Positions 14,122 to 27,900 of a stretch of 64,000 nucleotides of DNA are shown piece by piece. Below the pieces are notes generated by a model. It searched no databases and was not told the DNA's origin. It was given only the letters and a program-made list of their open reading frames with translations. Position numbers and translations under genes: made by a program. Source of the stretch: Tetrahymena elliotti 4EA (taxonomy: Eukaryota; Ciliophora; Oligohymenophorea; Hymenostomatida; Tetrahymenidae); assembly GCA_000231825.2 (NCBI GenBank), contig JH720360.1:276556-340555 (forward strand), in the 5' to 3' direction. Position 1 is the stretch's first letter. The number at the start of each line of letters is the position of its first letter.

Positions 14122-16650
14122 TCAGTAAGTGCCTAAACTAGAATAGCTTTTTCTTATTCGCTGCTATTATTATAACTAATTTTGAATTTGAATTTACATA
14201 AATGTTATGAATTCTTTTACCCATTATGACTAAGAATTTTGTAATTAATTTACTAGAACTAATATCCTTGTTCGTTGATCTTTAAGTATGCTACTTGAAA
14301 TACTATTTTCTTTTTTTAATATTTCATTACTGTTTTTAGATTCTAGATTCTTTTGAATAAGGTTGCTCAATTTATTAACTGTAAGACTGCAATTTAGGAG
14401 GGTTTATTTTGAGTATATTAGTGAAAACACTCAAAATGTAATTAATTAAAGAATTTGTATTTATAGTTTCAAGTAACAATTAATACTCGTTTTTTATAGA
14501 AAGACAACATCTGTTGTTATTTTTAGAAGACACATTTATTTGATTAATTTCTTTAATAAAGAATTTTTTAAAGTTATTTATCTAATCTAAATTCTAAAAT
14601 ACATAGAAATAAGTTTAGTCAAGTAAAATAATTATTTCCTATTAAGCTCCCGTTTTAGAATGCTTAATGACTTTATCACTAAATAAGAATTGAATTTCTT
14701 AACTCCTATTGTCAGTTTAGTTTTTATTAATTAGATTGGAGAAGTTAGGATTGTTTTTCAAATTCAAATAATCAGTATTACTTTTAGAGCTATTATCTGA
14801 TTCCTCTAAATCTTGTTCTTCTTATGTCAACAACTATTTTTGGCTCCAAAATTAGCTTTCTATTTTTATTTAATAAATCTTAAACAAATAAAAAGAAATA
14901 ATCCTAGTTAATAATAAGAAATGCTCCTAAACAAATTTCTAGAAAAATATGAAATATTATAAAAATTTTACTTTTTTAGATCTATTATTACTGCTATCTT
15001 AGTTTAAAGCTACGACTGCGATTAGTAGGTGTGGTACTGTTGTTTCTTTTAGATTTAGTTTTTGCAGTATTATCTTCTTGCTGGCTTATTGTGAAAGACT
15101 TTGATTTATTCACCTTTTTATCAATTTAGGTTTCACCTGTTTAAAAAATCAATCAAATTATTAAGAATTTATTTTGATTGAGGTAATAGTAATAATTGAT
15201 CTTTTAAGAAGATAATAATAAGAAGAAAAAAGTAGTAAACAATTAATTACTTTGGTTTATTTTTAAATTTAATTCATCAATTTTTTCAGACCAGCCACTA
15301 TCTTTTAGAGATTTATTTAGTTCATTTTAATCAAATTAAAGTCGATGGTTTAATGAGTTCTAATTACATTATGAACTCTAATCCTTATTTTTTAGAACAT
15401 TTTTGCTTTTGTTTTAATTATTAGCTGTGAGATTATCTTTTATATCCTCTTCATAAAAAGAAAAAAATTGAGATTGTTTGTGTCCTTATTCTCCCTCTTT
15501 ATTCTTAAGAATGGGAGAAATCAATATATCATATGTGCCAAGGTGAGCTATTTAAGAAAAAATATTACATCAGTAATTATTTAATCTTTTTAAAACATAT
15601 TTTGTTAAACACTTATTACCATTCTTTTAGAGGTTTCCTTATTATGCGTTACTATCTTTCATTATAGATGTTTACAATAGATCTTGTTCATCTGAAGAGC
15701 TCTTACAGCTTTCCGTGTTAGCTATCTCTATCATTATAATTCATCACTTTAATTTATTGCGATATTATTTAAAAAATTTATTTACCTTCATACTTTTATT
15801 CATTTAGTTTGTCTTGTTAAAAGGTGACATTTTTAAAACTTTTACACTTTCCCTTTACTATTGAAGAAAATCCATTTTAATCAAATTAATCTGGTTAATT
15901 TTTTGGGGTTTGTTTGTTTATAAATTGAATTGAAGACTCATTTTAATAAATTACTATTATTTATTTGTTTAAAGTAATTAAATTAATTTATTCCAAAAAA
16001 TAGTAAATGTATTGTAAAACTAGAAAAAAGAATAATTAAAATTGTCCATACGCTTATTTTCCATGCTATCTAGTCTTTGATTTATTTATTTTTTCCATAG
16101 TATTTACTGCTATGTCACTATCTTTTCTTCTAAAAGAGAGAAAATATTTTCTATCAATTTAATTGGAGATGTGCTAGATAATATTGTTTAAAAATATTTT
16201 TAATTAGCATTCATTAAGATTGGTATTTTAAATGAATTACTTTTCATCTTGTAGTAGCTAATCATAATTGCACAATTATGATTAATCTGTTGAAGTTTAA
16301 TTGCCAATAATAGCAAGAAGACATTTTATTTTTTATCCCAAAAAGTTTTTAATAGAGCTTATTTAGGTAGCCATAAGATCTTTTTAACTCCGCAAAGATT
16401 CATTTTACTTTATTTGTTTCTCCAGCAATTATTTTAAATTACTTATTTCTTCTTCCTTTTATTTATAGGCCTTCTAAAGTTTTTTGTTTTCTTATAAGAA
16501 GACTTCTATATTTTAAGCTTATAAATTCATAGAAAAATTATTTTAAATGATTTTTTGATTAGTCTATTAAGATATTTTCTTGATATTTATATTTAAAGGG
16601 TTTGTATAATATTCTTATGTCTAAAGTGATGAAATTTAATTTTCAGACAT
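14122..16650 (-). CDS. Unidentified protein with N-terminal coiled coil and basic Ser/Thr-rich middle
   Basis: I do not recognise the family. The start ATG at 16650 gives MSENQISSLQTQEYYTNP. From about residue 45 to 90 comes a strong coiled coil (EVFLQENKKLQKAYKQKEEE...). A helical, cysteine-containing segment follows (KIKCLLAIIGN). Middle exons (around 15000-15130) are basic and Ser/Thr-rich (KSKSFTISQQEDNTAKTKSK, then TPTNRSRSF). The C-terminal exon (about 14880-14122) is again helical and ends in a Gln run and RIRKSYSSLGTY before TGA at 14122-14124. Introns begin near 16080 and 15780 and recur every 200-300 bases; the phase of the first intron was not resolved. A short N-terminal coil plus a basic Ser/Thr-rich body recalls chromosome- or microtubule-associated adaptors, but no diagnostic motif was seen. 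Confidence 0.6.
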
Positions 16651-18737
16651 TCTTTCTGTCGAGTTTTAATTTTTTTAAATTTGTTTATTAATAAAAAATT
16701 TATATTTTACATCAAAATGTTATTACATATTTAAAGAAGTTCAAATTAATAATGAATAAAATAGATAATAACTTCTTTTTTATTACTTAACAAATATTAA
16801 GAATACTCACCAAAAACATTCAAAACGAATACATTCATTATCCATATTTTTATAAATGCTAATTTAAAAAGCTTATAAATAAAACCTTTAAATAATGTCA
16901 AAAAAGAGTATGCAGACAATACTATCTTAAGTAGTAATTTCAACAAGAAAGAAATTGATGGTTTTTTTAAGAATTTTAATATCTATCAGTTTAAATATTT
17001 ACTTTATTGAGTTTTTTTCACTTTATATAAAAAAATGCAACCTTATTGAAGTCTTCTGTAACTAAGAATTTATGCATATTAGAAAAATTAAACCTTATAG
17101 TCTTTCTATAAGTATTTTCAATAAATTTAAATTCCTATCAAAAATGCTAAAAAATTTGTTTAGAATATATCTTTGGCTACAATTTTTTTAGAATAGAAAA
17201 CCTCTTAGAAGCATCAAGAAATTGGTTTTATGTTTGATCAAATATAATTTTTTTGAATATTTTTCAAATTAACTACTTGAAACAACTACTTCTTGTAAAA
17301 ATTGCTGTATATAATTAATAAATAACTTCTATACACAATTAAAAAGCTAATGCTCCATCAGTTTACTAAGAAACTCAAATATATTTATTAAAAGATAGCA
17401 ATTCAAGATTCCATAAAAATATAAATGAAAAACATTTTTAGAATAATTAAAAAAATTTATTATTTTATGATGATGAAGCAAATTTACAAAAAAAAATTTA
17501 CATAAATATTTTCTAGACTAAAAAGAAAAATTCATTTAGTTTCCACTTCTTTGTTTGTAATTAAATTCATTAGGTTCAATTGAAAAAGAATGTTAGAAAA
17601 CCAAAGAAATTGTGTTTTGCATTAATTTTTGTTATTTTGTTTGTACTTAATTGATTTTTGATTAATAAAATTGAATGAATTTTGAGTGACACTTAAAATC
17701 TGATTTAGATGCTTAAATTCACTATTCTTTTTAAATTATCTTTGATTTCTTAATATTTTCACAAATCTTTTTAAATAAATAAATTTAAAATTTAAAATAC
17801 TTCTTCAAATTCAATTTAGTATTTAAAAATACTAATTATTTTAATCATTTTATTGGAATATCCATTTATTTTAGATCTCTCATTAACCTTTGTCAATTAA
17901 ATAATATGCTATCCACTTAAAAGAAGCTATAGATATTTTTTAGGTTATTAATCCTTTAACTTAATTTATAAAAATGCTTTCTATGATTTAAGAAGAAAAT
18001 ATTGCTATTGATATTCCAAAAAAGTTTGATTAAGTTTTAAAATAATATTATTAAAATCTGAACAGTTTGTATTTTGCATTTATTTTATGTCTTAGATTTA
18101 ATTTTAAATAGATTTAGGATGGTTATCAGATAAAGTTTTTATAAAAGGAAAATAAATCTGATAAGCTTATAATTTTTTATTAGCTAGATAAATCTTGCTC
18201 AATTTAAATATTCTTCATTTCCCCCCTACAATATCAATTATATAATTAACCATCATATTATATGTTTCAGTAGTTTATCTGATTTATTTGAGACAATTGT
18301 TATCTCCTTGAAAAATACTTGCAAAAAATAAAGAATAAAAAGATTCAAAAGATGAAATATTTTAAATAAAATATGTTGATTATTTTAAGATCCAGCAATA
18401 ACTATTTTCTTTAAAAATTGAAAAAATAATTTTATTTTTATTAAAATTCAATTAATATTTTTCTTATGATTTTTATTTCTTCTTAAGTTGAAGAGTTAAT
18501 CTGTATTACTCTTCCAAAAATATTTAAATATTTACAATATGCTTAAAACATTCTTTTAATTGTTTCAATTTTTCAATAAAAATAAAAAGGCTGAGAAGCA
18601 ATATAATTTGTGGTTATGAAAATAAAATACAATTTTTAATTTTATAAAAAAGCTTGAATTGCAGCAAAACAAATGAAACCATTTAATCAATCAATTTAAT
18701 TAAAGAACTCTTTTTATTAACTTTAAAAAAATAATAT
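16651..18737. other. AT-rich spacer
   Basis: About 2.1 kb between two minus-strand genes. No frame with protein-like composition was found on either strand and no RNA gene was recognised. Confidence 0.55.
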
Positions 18738-21700
18738 TCAATTCACAAATTTATCTCCATAATTACCCTAATATGGATCTGGTTAAGTCCATGTTCCACT
18801 AAAAAGTCTTTTAACTGTCTAAGAAACAATTGTGAATCTTGCTAATTTAACATCGTTTTTAGAATAATAGTACATCAACTTGAGCAAATTTTCAACGTAT
18901 ATCATGTCTATTAGCTCTTCGTTATTAATATTTTTATTAAAATAGTTATCATTAGAATCTCCTTCATCATCATCATCTTCCTCTGGCTTTTACTCTTCAA
19001 TGACGAAAGCATCTAAGAATTAAAACAGAAGATCTACGTCATTAAAAAGACTGAATGTATTCAAATCATCTTCCTTTTTTAATTCTTTCCACATTTGATA
19101 TGTTGTCTTTTTCGTCTTAGTCATTTAGATAGGTGTTTATTGCTCTAGGATATTTTGCTTTGATGCCAGCTATGACCATATTTACAATTTGGGATTATTT
19201 ATATTATGCTCATCTACTTCTACTTTCTTTTTATTTGATACAAATTATGACTCTAATAAGAATTCAGGGGCGCTTGTATTGTATCTAAATAAGCATGCTC
19301 TTTTTAAATCAAAACTATTAACTAAAATATCACTTTGCCTTATAGAGTTAGTTATGCCAGATTATTGAAGTTTATTAAAATTTTTGTTTTCTTCTTTTGA
19401 TAATTTCTTACCAAGATCAGATTTTTATTGATCTGATTCTTCTACCTCTTCTTCTACTAAAAATTTTGTTTCTGTTTTTGATTTATATTTATTTTTTAAA
19501 GTTTCGTCATCATTAATTCTGACTTACTTACTTTTTTTTATTTTATCAGAGGGCATTTCTTAATTTTTGCTTTTAAACTTTTAAGAAATTTTCCTTTTTT
19601 ACTGATTGCCTAAGCTAATTTCTTCTTCTTCTTCTTCAAAATTTTCCAAACTGCTTTCTTTTTTTGGCAATTAATCATTCGCATTGATACCACTAAATAT
19701 TAAATTTTCAGTCTAAATTGTATTTTGTGTTTCGAAAATTTGGGCTGATTCTGTCATTAAGTTATTTTATGGCTTAAAATTATTTTAAGGAGCTTATTGT
19801 TGGTTTGATTCTTCAATGTCTTTTTTCTAATATTAAGATATTTTGTCCTTTGAAGAAGTAGCTTAACTACTTGTAGTTTTAGGACTCTTCTTTAATGATT
19901 TTTACTTCTTAGAAAGATCCATTTTACTTTTGGATTAAATAATTTCTTGTTCTAACTTGACCTAGATTTCATCTTTATCCATCTACTATTATTCTAGTCT
20001 TCTCTATTTATCGCGGATTCTTTATTCCATAATCTTCATCTTTTTCAAGATAGCATTTAAAAATTCTGAAAGGACCATTTTGGTTTTATGTTCAGAAAGT
20101 TGTAAGTAAAGAGATTTGGCAACTGAGGCTATAATAGAATAGGTACTATTTGAAATGGTTTATTCTTCACGCTCGTTTAAATATTTACCATAATTTAAAT
20201 ATTAATGATTTATTTTACAATCATTGTAAAGTTACTTAATCATATAGAAATAGCCAAAAACTAACCACTTAAGTAGTCTTTTTAGTTTATATATCTTTGT
20301 TTATTCTTTACCTTTTTCTCTTATAATTCTTGTAAAGTTAACTAAATAGAACAGTGGGGAACAAATTAAATTTATAACCACACCGCTAACCATAACACAT
20401 AAGTAAATAGGAAAATATCCTAATCTTACTAAAGCTTTACTAATCGACCTTAACTTATCATTGCTTTATTCCTAATTTGAAAAATAAAGATAACAAACAG
20501 TAAATAAAATAAAAGCAAAAAAGAAAATTATTTTTTTTACCCTAAGAGGAATTGATTTGTCTATAAAGAAATAAGGTATCATGTAAAATATATTTAGAAA
20601 GCTTCCTAAGCTTGGAATTGTAGCAAGACATCCATTTTAAGAATCATATTCAAGATATTTGACATTTCCTATAATACTAACATTATATTAGATTCTACCA
20701 ACCCTTGAAGCTTTTTCAAAAGAATAGGTTAAGACAGCAACTAGGAGCTACATAAAAATTACAGGTCCTACCAACAAGTAAAATATCAGGAAAATGCTAG
20801 CATATACAGGAGATGGTTCCATAAAATCACTAAACTAAAATTAAGCAAATAAAGCTTCAGTCAAGTAGAAAAGAGATTAGGAAAAACTTACAAATCTACC
20901 ATTAGCATTCTCATAAAAAGAGAAATAAGCCATAAATACAAACCCTAAATTGATGGTTATAAATATAATTGAAAATGTATTACATTCTTAAACTACTTGG
21001 TACATAGCTGTAATCATAGGACCTGTTACTTTGTAGTTCTTAAGACTAACCATAAATTGGATAAAGACAAAAGTCATATAAACAATACGAAATATCATAA
21101 GCATAGTATATCTATTGGGCTCTTGAATATAACCTAAGCTTGGAATAACTATCAATTAATAAAAAGAAAGGAGACCAAGAATGAATCCATAGACCTCATG
21201 AGAATATATTTCATAAGAGATTTATTATGTAATTTTGTAGAAAGAAATAAAGATAGGTTTTAAGATAAAGTTGATGCTAACAATTATATCAAGCCAAATT
21301 TATAATCCATAGTAAGTTGATTATATGTCATTCAAAATTTTTGCCTCTTTAATTTAATAATCAGAGCTAGAAATATTATCAGTCTAAAGATTTTATAAAT
21401 CAAGCTGAGGGCTAAAGATGATAAAAAAATTAGCGAAAATCAGAATCATCAAAGCTATTATAAAAAATTAATCCAAATGATTTCTCACTCTGCAATTATA
21501 AGTCCAAACAACTCTTTAATAATTATAGTGGTGATTTTAGTAAGATTAATTGAAAACAACAAAATTATCCTTGCTTGCAGGATCAATGTATCTCTAATAG
21601 TCACATTTTTCTTTATAAAATAAGTTTTGTGTTATTGAAAACATCTCTAGTAATTTCGTTTTAGGAGCAATATTTCCATTATAAATTGCCTATTTATTAA

Positions 21701-24159
21701 CATAAAAAATTAATTTTATTTTTTATTTATTTTCATGTAAATAGTAGAAGAATCATCCTAACGCACTAACTAAGTATTTCAGATGGTAAAATTTTATTTT
21801 GTATTTTAGAAATGTAATGTTCTATACTTATGAATTTTATTAAACAAAATAAGAACCGATTAAAGTTCCAATGTACAAAGAAAAGCTTGATTTTATATAA
21901 AAGAAAATCTTTTTAAATTGTTTTAAGAGACTTTAAATTTGTTAAAAAAATCATTTTTCATAAAAATATTAATCATTTTTTAAAAATTAAACTCTCCTTT
22001 AGAAAAAGATAAGTTTACCTCTATAGCATCATCAACTATTTAAGTAGATAAAATGATAGCTCCAACGCTTTCATTCATTAGATATGCTGTTTTTCTTTTT
22101 TCTAAATCAATATCTTTAAGTAGTTCCATCAATAACTAGTGGTCAGTAAGATAAAAACAAAAAATTTAAGCAAATTTGTAGTATAAACTGTGAGCTTTTG
22201 TTAAAAGAGATTTATCACGTACAACTTTATCTATAATTGAAGAAAGAAGTTCACATACTAGTAAACATATTTTAAGAGGATTATAGAAAGTATAAATAAA
22301 CTATCCTTCTTTTCCTTGCTCAATTCTATGGATAAGCGTCTCTGCTAGAAGCTGAATTTTTTTTCTCTAACTAAAGAGCTGTATATTCTTCAAATAGTAT
22401 ATAAGATACTCAAAATTTTTTCCTTCTGCATGATATAATAAATCAATAAGCTTTTATTATGTTTCATCATCATTTAACCATCCTAACATAATTTCTTAAT
22501 GTTAACTTGTCAAAAACCATAAAAAGTCATAATTTTAAACCTATTTTTATTTGAATTGAATTAAATATTCCTTTTTTAAAGATTTATTATTCGAACACTG
22601 AAGCTCAAATCATTAAATTTCTAGAAATATTACGTTCAGAGAATAAGTTAGCAGAGATTCATCAAATTTGTGCTACTTTAATTACTCTAATTCACGAAAT
22701 ATATCCTTTGAAAGAGAGTTATCTTTATACTTAATCAAAGCTTACAAGATATCTATTTTTTCTTCTGCTTTTAACTCAATCGCAAACAATAATTACCTTT
22801 TTATTTTAATTTATTCATGAATATTCTTATTAGTTTTTATTTATTAATGTTTACTTAATCAAGTCATGGTCTTTATTTTTGTGTAAATAAAATAGTATTA
22901 CCAACTTTATGTCTATTCTTTGTAAAGGCTTATATAGATATCCTTCATAAGTTAAATTATCATTCAATCTGAGTAAAATTTATTCTGAAGATTGCTCTAT
23001 TTTGATAGAATTCCTTACAAGATACCTAAAAGTGAATATTTATGATTAATTCATTAGAATATTTAAAGGTTTTTATTAATTAATTACAGTATTTATTCAT
23101 ATCTTTTGGTTTAGAGTACTCTGTTTATAGTGCTGATTGAAACTGAGAGTTTACTCTAGAGTGAAGATTAGTTTATTTTAGGATCTTATGTTATTTGAAG
23201 GTAAATTTCATAAAAGATGTTTTTATCTTCCATAACACGTCTCATAAAGTAAGATGCATTATCAATTATAAAATTATATATAACCGTTTTATCTTTCTTT
23301 TTGCTTTCTTCAACTAAAAAGTAAATCATTTAATTAACTTTTTTGTCATGCTTTTTTTCTCTTGTGTCCATAATTTAAGCTTTAAGCTTATCAAAAAGTA
23401 TTCTTTTAATATTTAAATATAATTGTTAGTTAGTTGGCTTCTATAATATATCATTACTAAATGTCTTCTTCTCTGTCTTATAGATGAGCAATCAAATAAA
23501 AAATTATGATATCGAATTTGGTCAAATTCAACTTTTTTAGTAAAAGTTGCTTATTCCTTTATATACAAGAGTATTTAAGTTATTTTAAGATACAATAATC
23601 AACACAAAGTGCTATTGTTTTAGAAACTAACTTACTTTAATTCAGAATGTTCTTAAATTTTATCTGTCTCTAGGAAATATTAAAGAATTTATGTTATGTT
23701 CCTGATGTACTTTTCTCCAGTCCTGTTAATTTAAGATTATTATTACATATTTAAAATATTTTAGATGTTTAATTTGACCTTAATCTAACAAGTTTTTATG
23801 ATTTAATTCTTTCTCTGATAGCCTCTTCAATATCTTCTGAGCTACTTGAGCTAGAGGAAGAAGAGGAACCATAAGGATTACTTTCAGAGGATCTGTCAAA
23901 ACCTTCAGAATTTGAGGATGACTTTATATATTATTAGAATTTATGTTAATATATTGTTTAAAAAACTAATACTCAACTTTTTATTTTATATGAAGCCAAT
24001 TAGAAAAAAGCAAATATATATTACACTTGAAGAAGAAGATCTTTCATGAAAACTTTTATTTAAGGCTGGGAGATTCAAAAAAGAGAGTTCATCCTAGTAT
24101 AGCTTCTAATTCTAAGCTAAGATAACACTATTCTACTAATTAACCTCTTAAAAATTCAT
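18738..24159 (-). CDS. Six-helix cation channel, TRP/polycystin-like (copy 1 of a divergent pair)
   Basis: Likely a membrane cation channel. The start at 24159 gives MNFQEVNQQNSVILAQ. Exon 1 ends at 24025, intron 23922-24024 follows, and exon 2 carries a Ser-rich acidic run (SSSSSSSSSSEDIEEA). Exons from about 23500 to 22010 encode a long soluble helical region (for example LLMELLKDIDLEKRKTAYLM). The membrane part lies at about 21480-20450. It has a first helix after VWTYNCRVRNHLDQF (FFIIALMILIFANFFIIF), several more hydrophobic helices, an S4-S5-like link (YKVTGPMITAMYQVVQE), a pore helix with LTEALFAQFQF, and a last helix (PVIFMQLLVAVLTYSFEKA). The cytosolic tail is acidic (PEEDDDDEG) and ends ...GDKFVN-TGA at 18738. 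The pore motif aligns with the neighbouring plus-strand gene. Assignment to TRP, polycystin or another six-helix class is inferred from topology; ankyrin repeats were not seen. Confidence 0.75.
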
Positions 24160-24919
24160 GTATTGGTTGATTAAATAATTTATGATATTTAATCAATTTT
24201 TGATTACAATTAAACTAATAATTTTTTTTTCAAAATCAATAAAGTATTCAATATCTTTTTTGCAATTAACAATAAAAGACTATAAAATTAAAGTAACATG
24301 GATAAAATTTATTGGTGCTAAAAATTTGTTTTGAGATTAAAACAGTTGGAAAATTATGTAAAATTTAAATTTTTTATAAATAAATTTATATATTTCAACC
24401 TAATTTTAGATTAAATCATTTATTTTTCACATTGAAATTCCTTCTATCTGCTACTAAGTACTTTTTTTCATTGTCTTAGCATATTATAAATATTTTTGAT
24501 AAGTTTATTTGTAATTGCATTTTCTATTTGCTATGATGCTGTTCTTCAATTTTGTTAATTTAAAAGTAAAGTAAGTGAATTATAATAGCATCAGAAATTA
24601 TTTTTAAATGATGAATTCTAAAATATTTAAGTAAATAATAAAATTTTATTTTAAATATTAACACAGATATGTTTTTACATTTTTAAGCTGAACAAGAGAT
24701 GCATAAAATATACTTGAAATAATATAGTATTTGCCTACATTATGAATAATTATAAATAATATTCTAAAAAATGTAAATATATTTAATTTTATTAATTTTT
24801 TTTTTTCAAGCACAATTATAATATCTTAATAATTTAACGCTAAAATATTTAAAAGATAACTATCTACTCCAAATTTAATTAAATTAAGAATATTGCTGAT
24901 TTTAATTACTTCAAAATTT
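24160..24919. promoter_or_regulatory. Shared 5' region between two divergent channel genes
   Basis: The 760 bases separate two ATG starts facing away from each other. The region is AT-rich and non-coding on both strands. It must hold both promoters, so coordinated control of the two channels is possible. No individual element could be recognised. Confidence 0.6.
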
Positions 24920-27900
24920 ATGAGTTTTATTGAATAGAGCGAAAATAAAATAACTTTGCGCTTTGCAACTGAGGAATAGGAGGTAGCTCAGCTCAATGCT
25001 GAGGATTATGAATAGCAATAAAAATAGAAGTAAAAGTTCTTAATGAATGAGCTTTTGTTTAGTTATGATGAAGATTAGCTTAGCGAAGAAGTAAATGATC
25101 AAGAAGAATCAAATTTACCATAAATTTAAGTGAAAAGTAGCTTCAAGTTTCACTAAAAGAAAATCAAGCTAACATAGCTAAAGAAAAAAGGAAAATCTGC
25201 TTCTTTAGATGTAATTAAATCTGAAGAAAGCTTGAGTGATGATGAAGAAAAAAATTCCCCATTCTAGAGAAGAAATTCTCTTTAGCATAATGACATAAAC
25301 CAACCAAAAATTTAATTTGTGAAAGATTTTGAGTTAGAACAGAAGGAGGGCGATTCCATGCCTTAATCCGAAAATAACATGAGTCATGATTCTTATAAAA
25401 AAAAAGATCGGTCATTTTAGGATGACCTCGAAAATTCTTAGATTCTCAATTTAAAGAAAAAGCAATCTTAAAAGATATTTAACTAGAGCGACTCTAGCTC
25501 AAGTAGTTCAGATGATAAAAGAGACAATGGATAAACCAATAAAAAGCAATATTATGTTATAAGGTACCAAATTAATTTATTTTAGGTATAGACCTTCTTT
25601 CTCATCTTATAAAAGGATTTTTTTTGAAATATGAAAGAAGAAATTTTAATTTCTTCATTTTTACATTTAGGAAGAAGGTAAAAGAGACTGTAAATTATTT
25701 CTTAGGTTAAGCAAGAGGTCTACAATAAACACCAAATACAAACAAAATGCTTTTGAAAGAGTAAATAAATTATCAGAAGTTGAATGCTTATTCTAATGAG
25801 TAACTAACTAATTTAAATAAAAATAGGGGATCAAGCAAATCATTAGACCCTATAAATATGATTTTTTTCTTATAATATTTTTTACTCAAGAACTAATAGG
25901 AAAATATGGAGTAATTTATTCTACTATATCGCTTTTTGTATTGATATTTATACTTAAAAATAGATTATTACTCAATCTCATAAAAAATTTAACAGAAAAG
26001 GATATGAAAATATTCTAAAAATGGAAACTATATGAGGGTAGTGAAGATATTAATTAAGATGTTTGGAGTAACATAAACTAAATCGCTTCAATGAAATAAA
26101 GTGATAAAGAGAAAATTGAAAATGGAATAGAGAATATTTTTAATGAAAATATCTAGTTAGTTTTTGAATCTTCTATAGTCTTTTCTTATTTAGAGGAGTT
26201 TTAGTAAAAATATTTTTTCAAATAAAATATGAAATAAGTTAATTTAAATTCATTTAAAATATTAATAATAGAGAAATATAAAATTACCTGTAAACTAAAT
26301 TCAGTAGCAAGCATACATTTGTTTTAAATAAAGAGATTATTGAAATTCTTCTCAATTTAGAAAATGAAAAATATGTCAAAATTATTTACGAAGGCAATTT
26401 TGTCATAGATGATGAGCTTTCTCAAGATTTTTTATAAATTTTTTAGTCAAATTTTACACCTGAAAAAATCCAAAATAAGTTAACCCTCAGCTCTGAAATA
26501 ATGGTTTTTTACTATAGTGTAGAGTTGTTATCACCATAAATGATTAGGTTAAAATTTTTTCATGAAATACCTGTTGTTGATTTAATAAATATTTTATTTG
26601 TAAAAAAAAATTTAGGTATATCATCAGTTTAGAAGATGATTAAACTGTTTTAAGATAAATATTACATTACTTTATTCTATATCATCTAAATCAATTTGCC
26701 AGGTTATTAAATATTAATTACTTGTTATGGTTTTAAATTATTATTGTATTTCTATTAGTGAAACATTTTAGAAGTTACTCCAAAAAAAATAAGATATGGA
26801 GAATGAAATAGTTTAACTTTGCCTATAGAGTTCAAACTATGCTTTTTTGTACACTTTTTACTAAACTAAAAAATATAAAATTTCTGGTTGGCTTGAGGAA
26901 GAAGAATATTAAAAATTATTAATTAAGGCATTAGGAAGATCTACAGGTATGAATTTTTAGGCACTCTTGTTTTTTATAAGAAAAGTTAAGTTATGGAGTT
27001 AAAAGAATTTAATCCATTTACTTGCTGAAACTTTAAGTGAAAGATTAGATTCATCTCAGAATGACAATCATTTCTTATTCACTTTTAGCAATCCATTTAA
27101 AATAATAGTTCTTATTTTGGAAATTTTATCACAACTCTTTTAAAATGAGACATTCCACAAAAATATCCTAGAAAGGTAATATTTAACTAAAATAGATTTT
27201 ATAGATCTAATAGATTATTTTATAATTAGAACTTAGGCTAAGTTTGATGTTTTTGCTACTACCTTGATAAAATAATTATAAGATGAAGAATAAATGCACA
27301 GACTTCTATCTGATTGGGATTTAGAAGGTAGAAAATTACTCTATATTATTTACTAGAATCACCTTTATCAAATTATAAGTGAAATATATGTTTAGAGTGT
27401 AATAGATAATACTTGGAATGGAAATTCAAACTCAACCATGGATATGTAAATTAATCTTCAGCTTTAAAATAATTAAATTTAATGCAAATTCTTTTTTTTC
27501 AAGAAAATAACTCAAATATTTCTTATTTTTGCAAAAAAATTTGAAAAGTTAAAATAAAGAGAATAAAGTTAGAGTATTTTTAGTTGATAATTAAAAAGAA
27601 TGCTAATAGATATTTTTAAGTTTTAAATTTAAAATAAAAAAAAGATTTAACACTTTCTCAGTTTGCTAAAATCTCTTTTATTCTTTATCAAGTAAATTCT
27701 TGAAAGATAAAGAGAAATTGCACTTTAGTTTAAATAAGCTATATCAGAAAGAAGACTTAATGGTGAGAAGGAGCATATGGATCAAATAAATTAAATTTAG
27801 ATATTTTAGTGATTAAATTTTGATATTTATTCTAAATTCTCTCATATTAGTTTATTTCTTGCTTTTGTTTCCTATTTTTACTTAAGGATTTATGCCAATA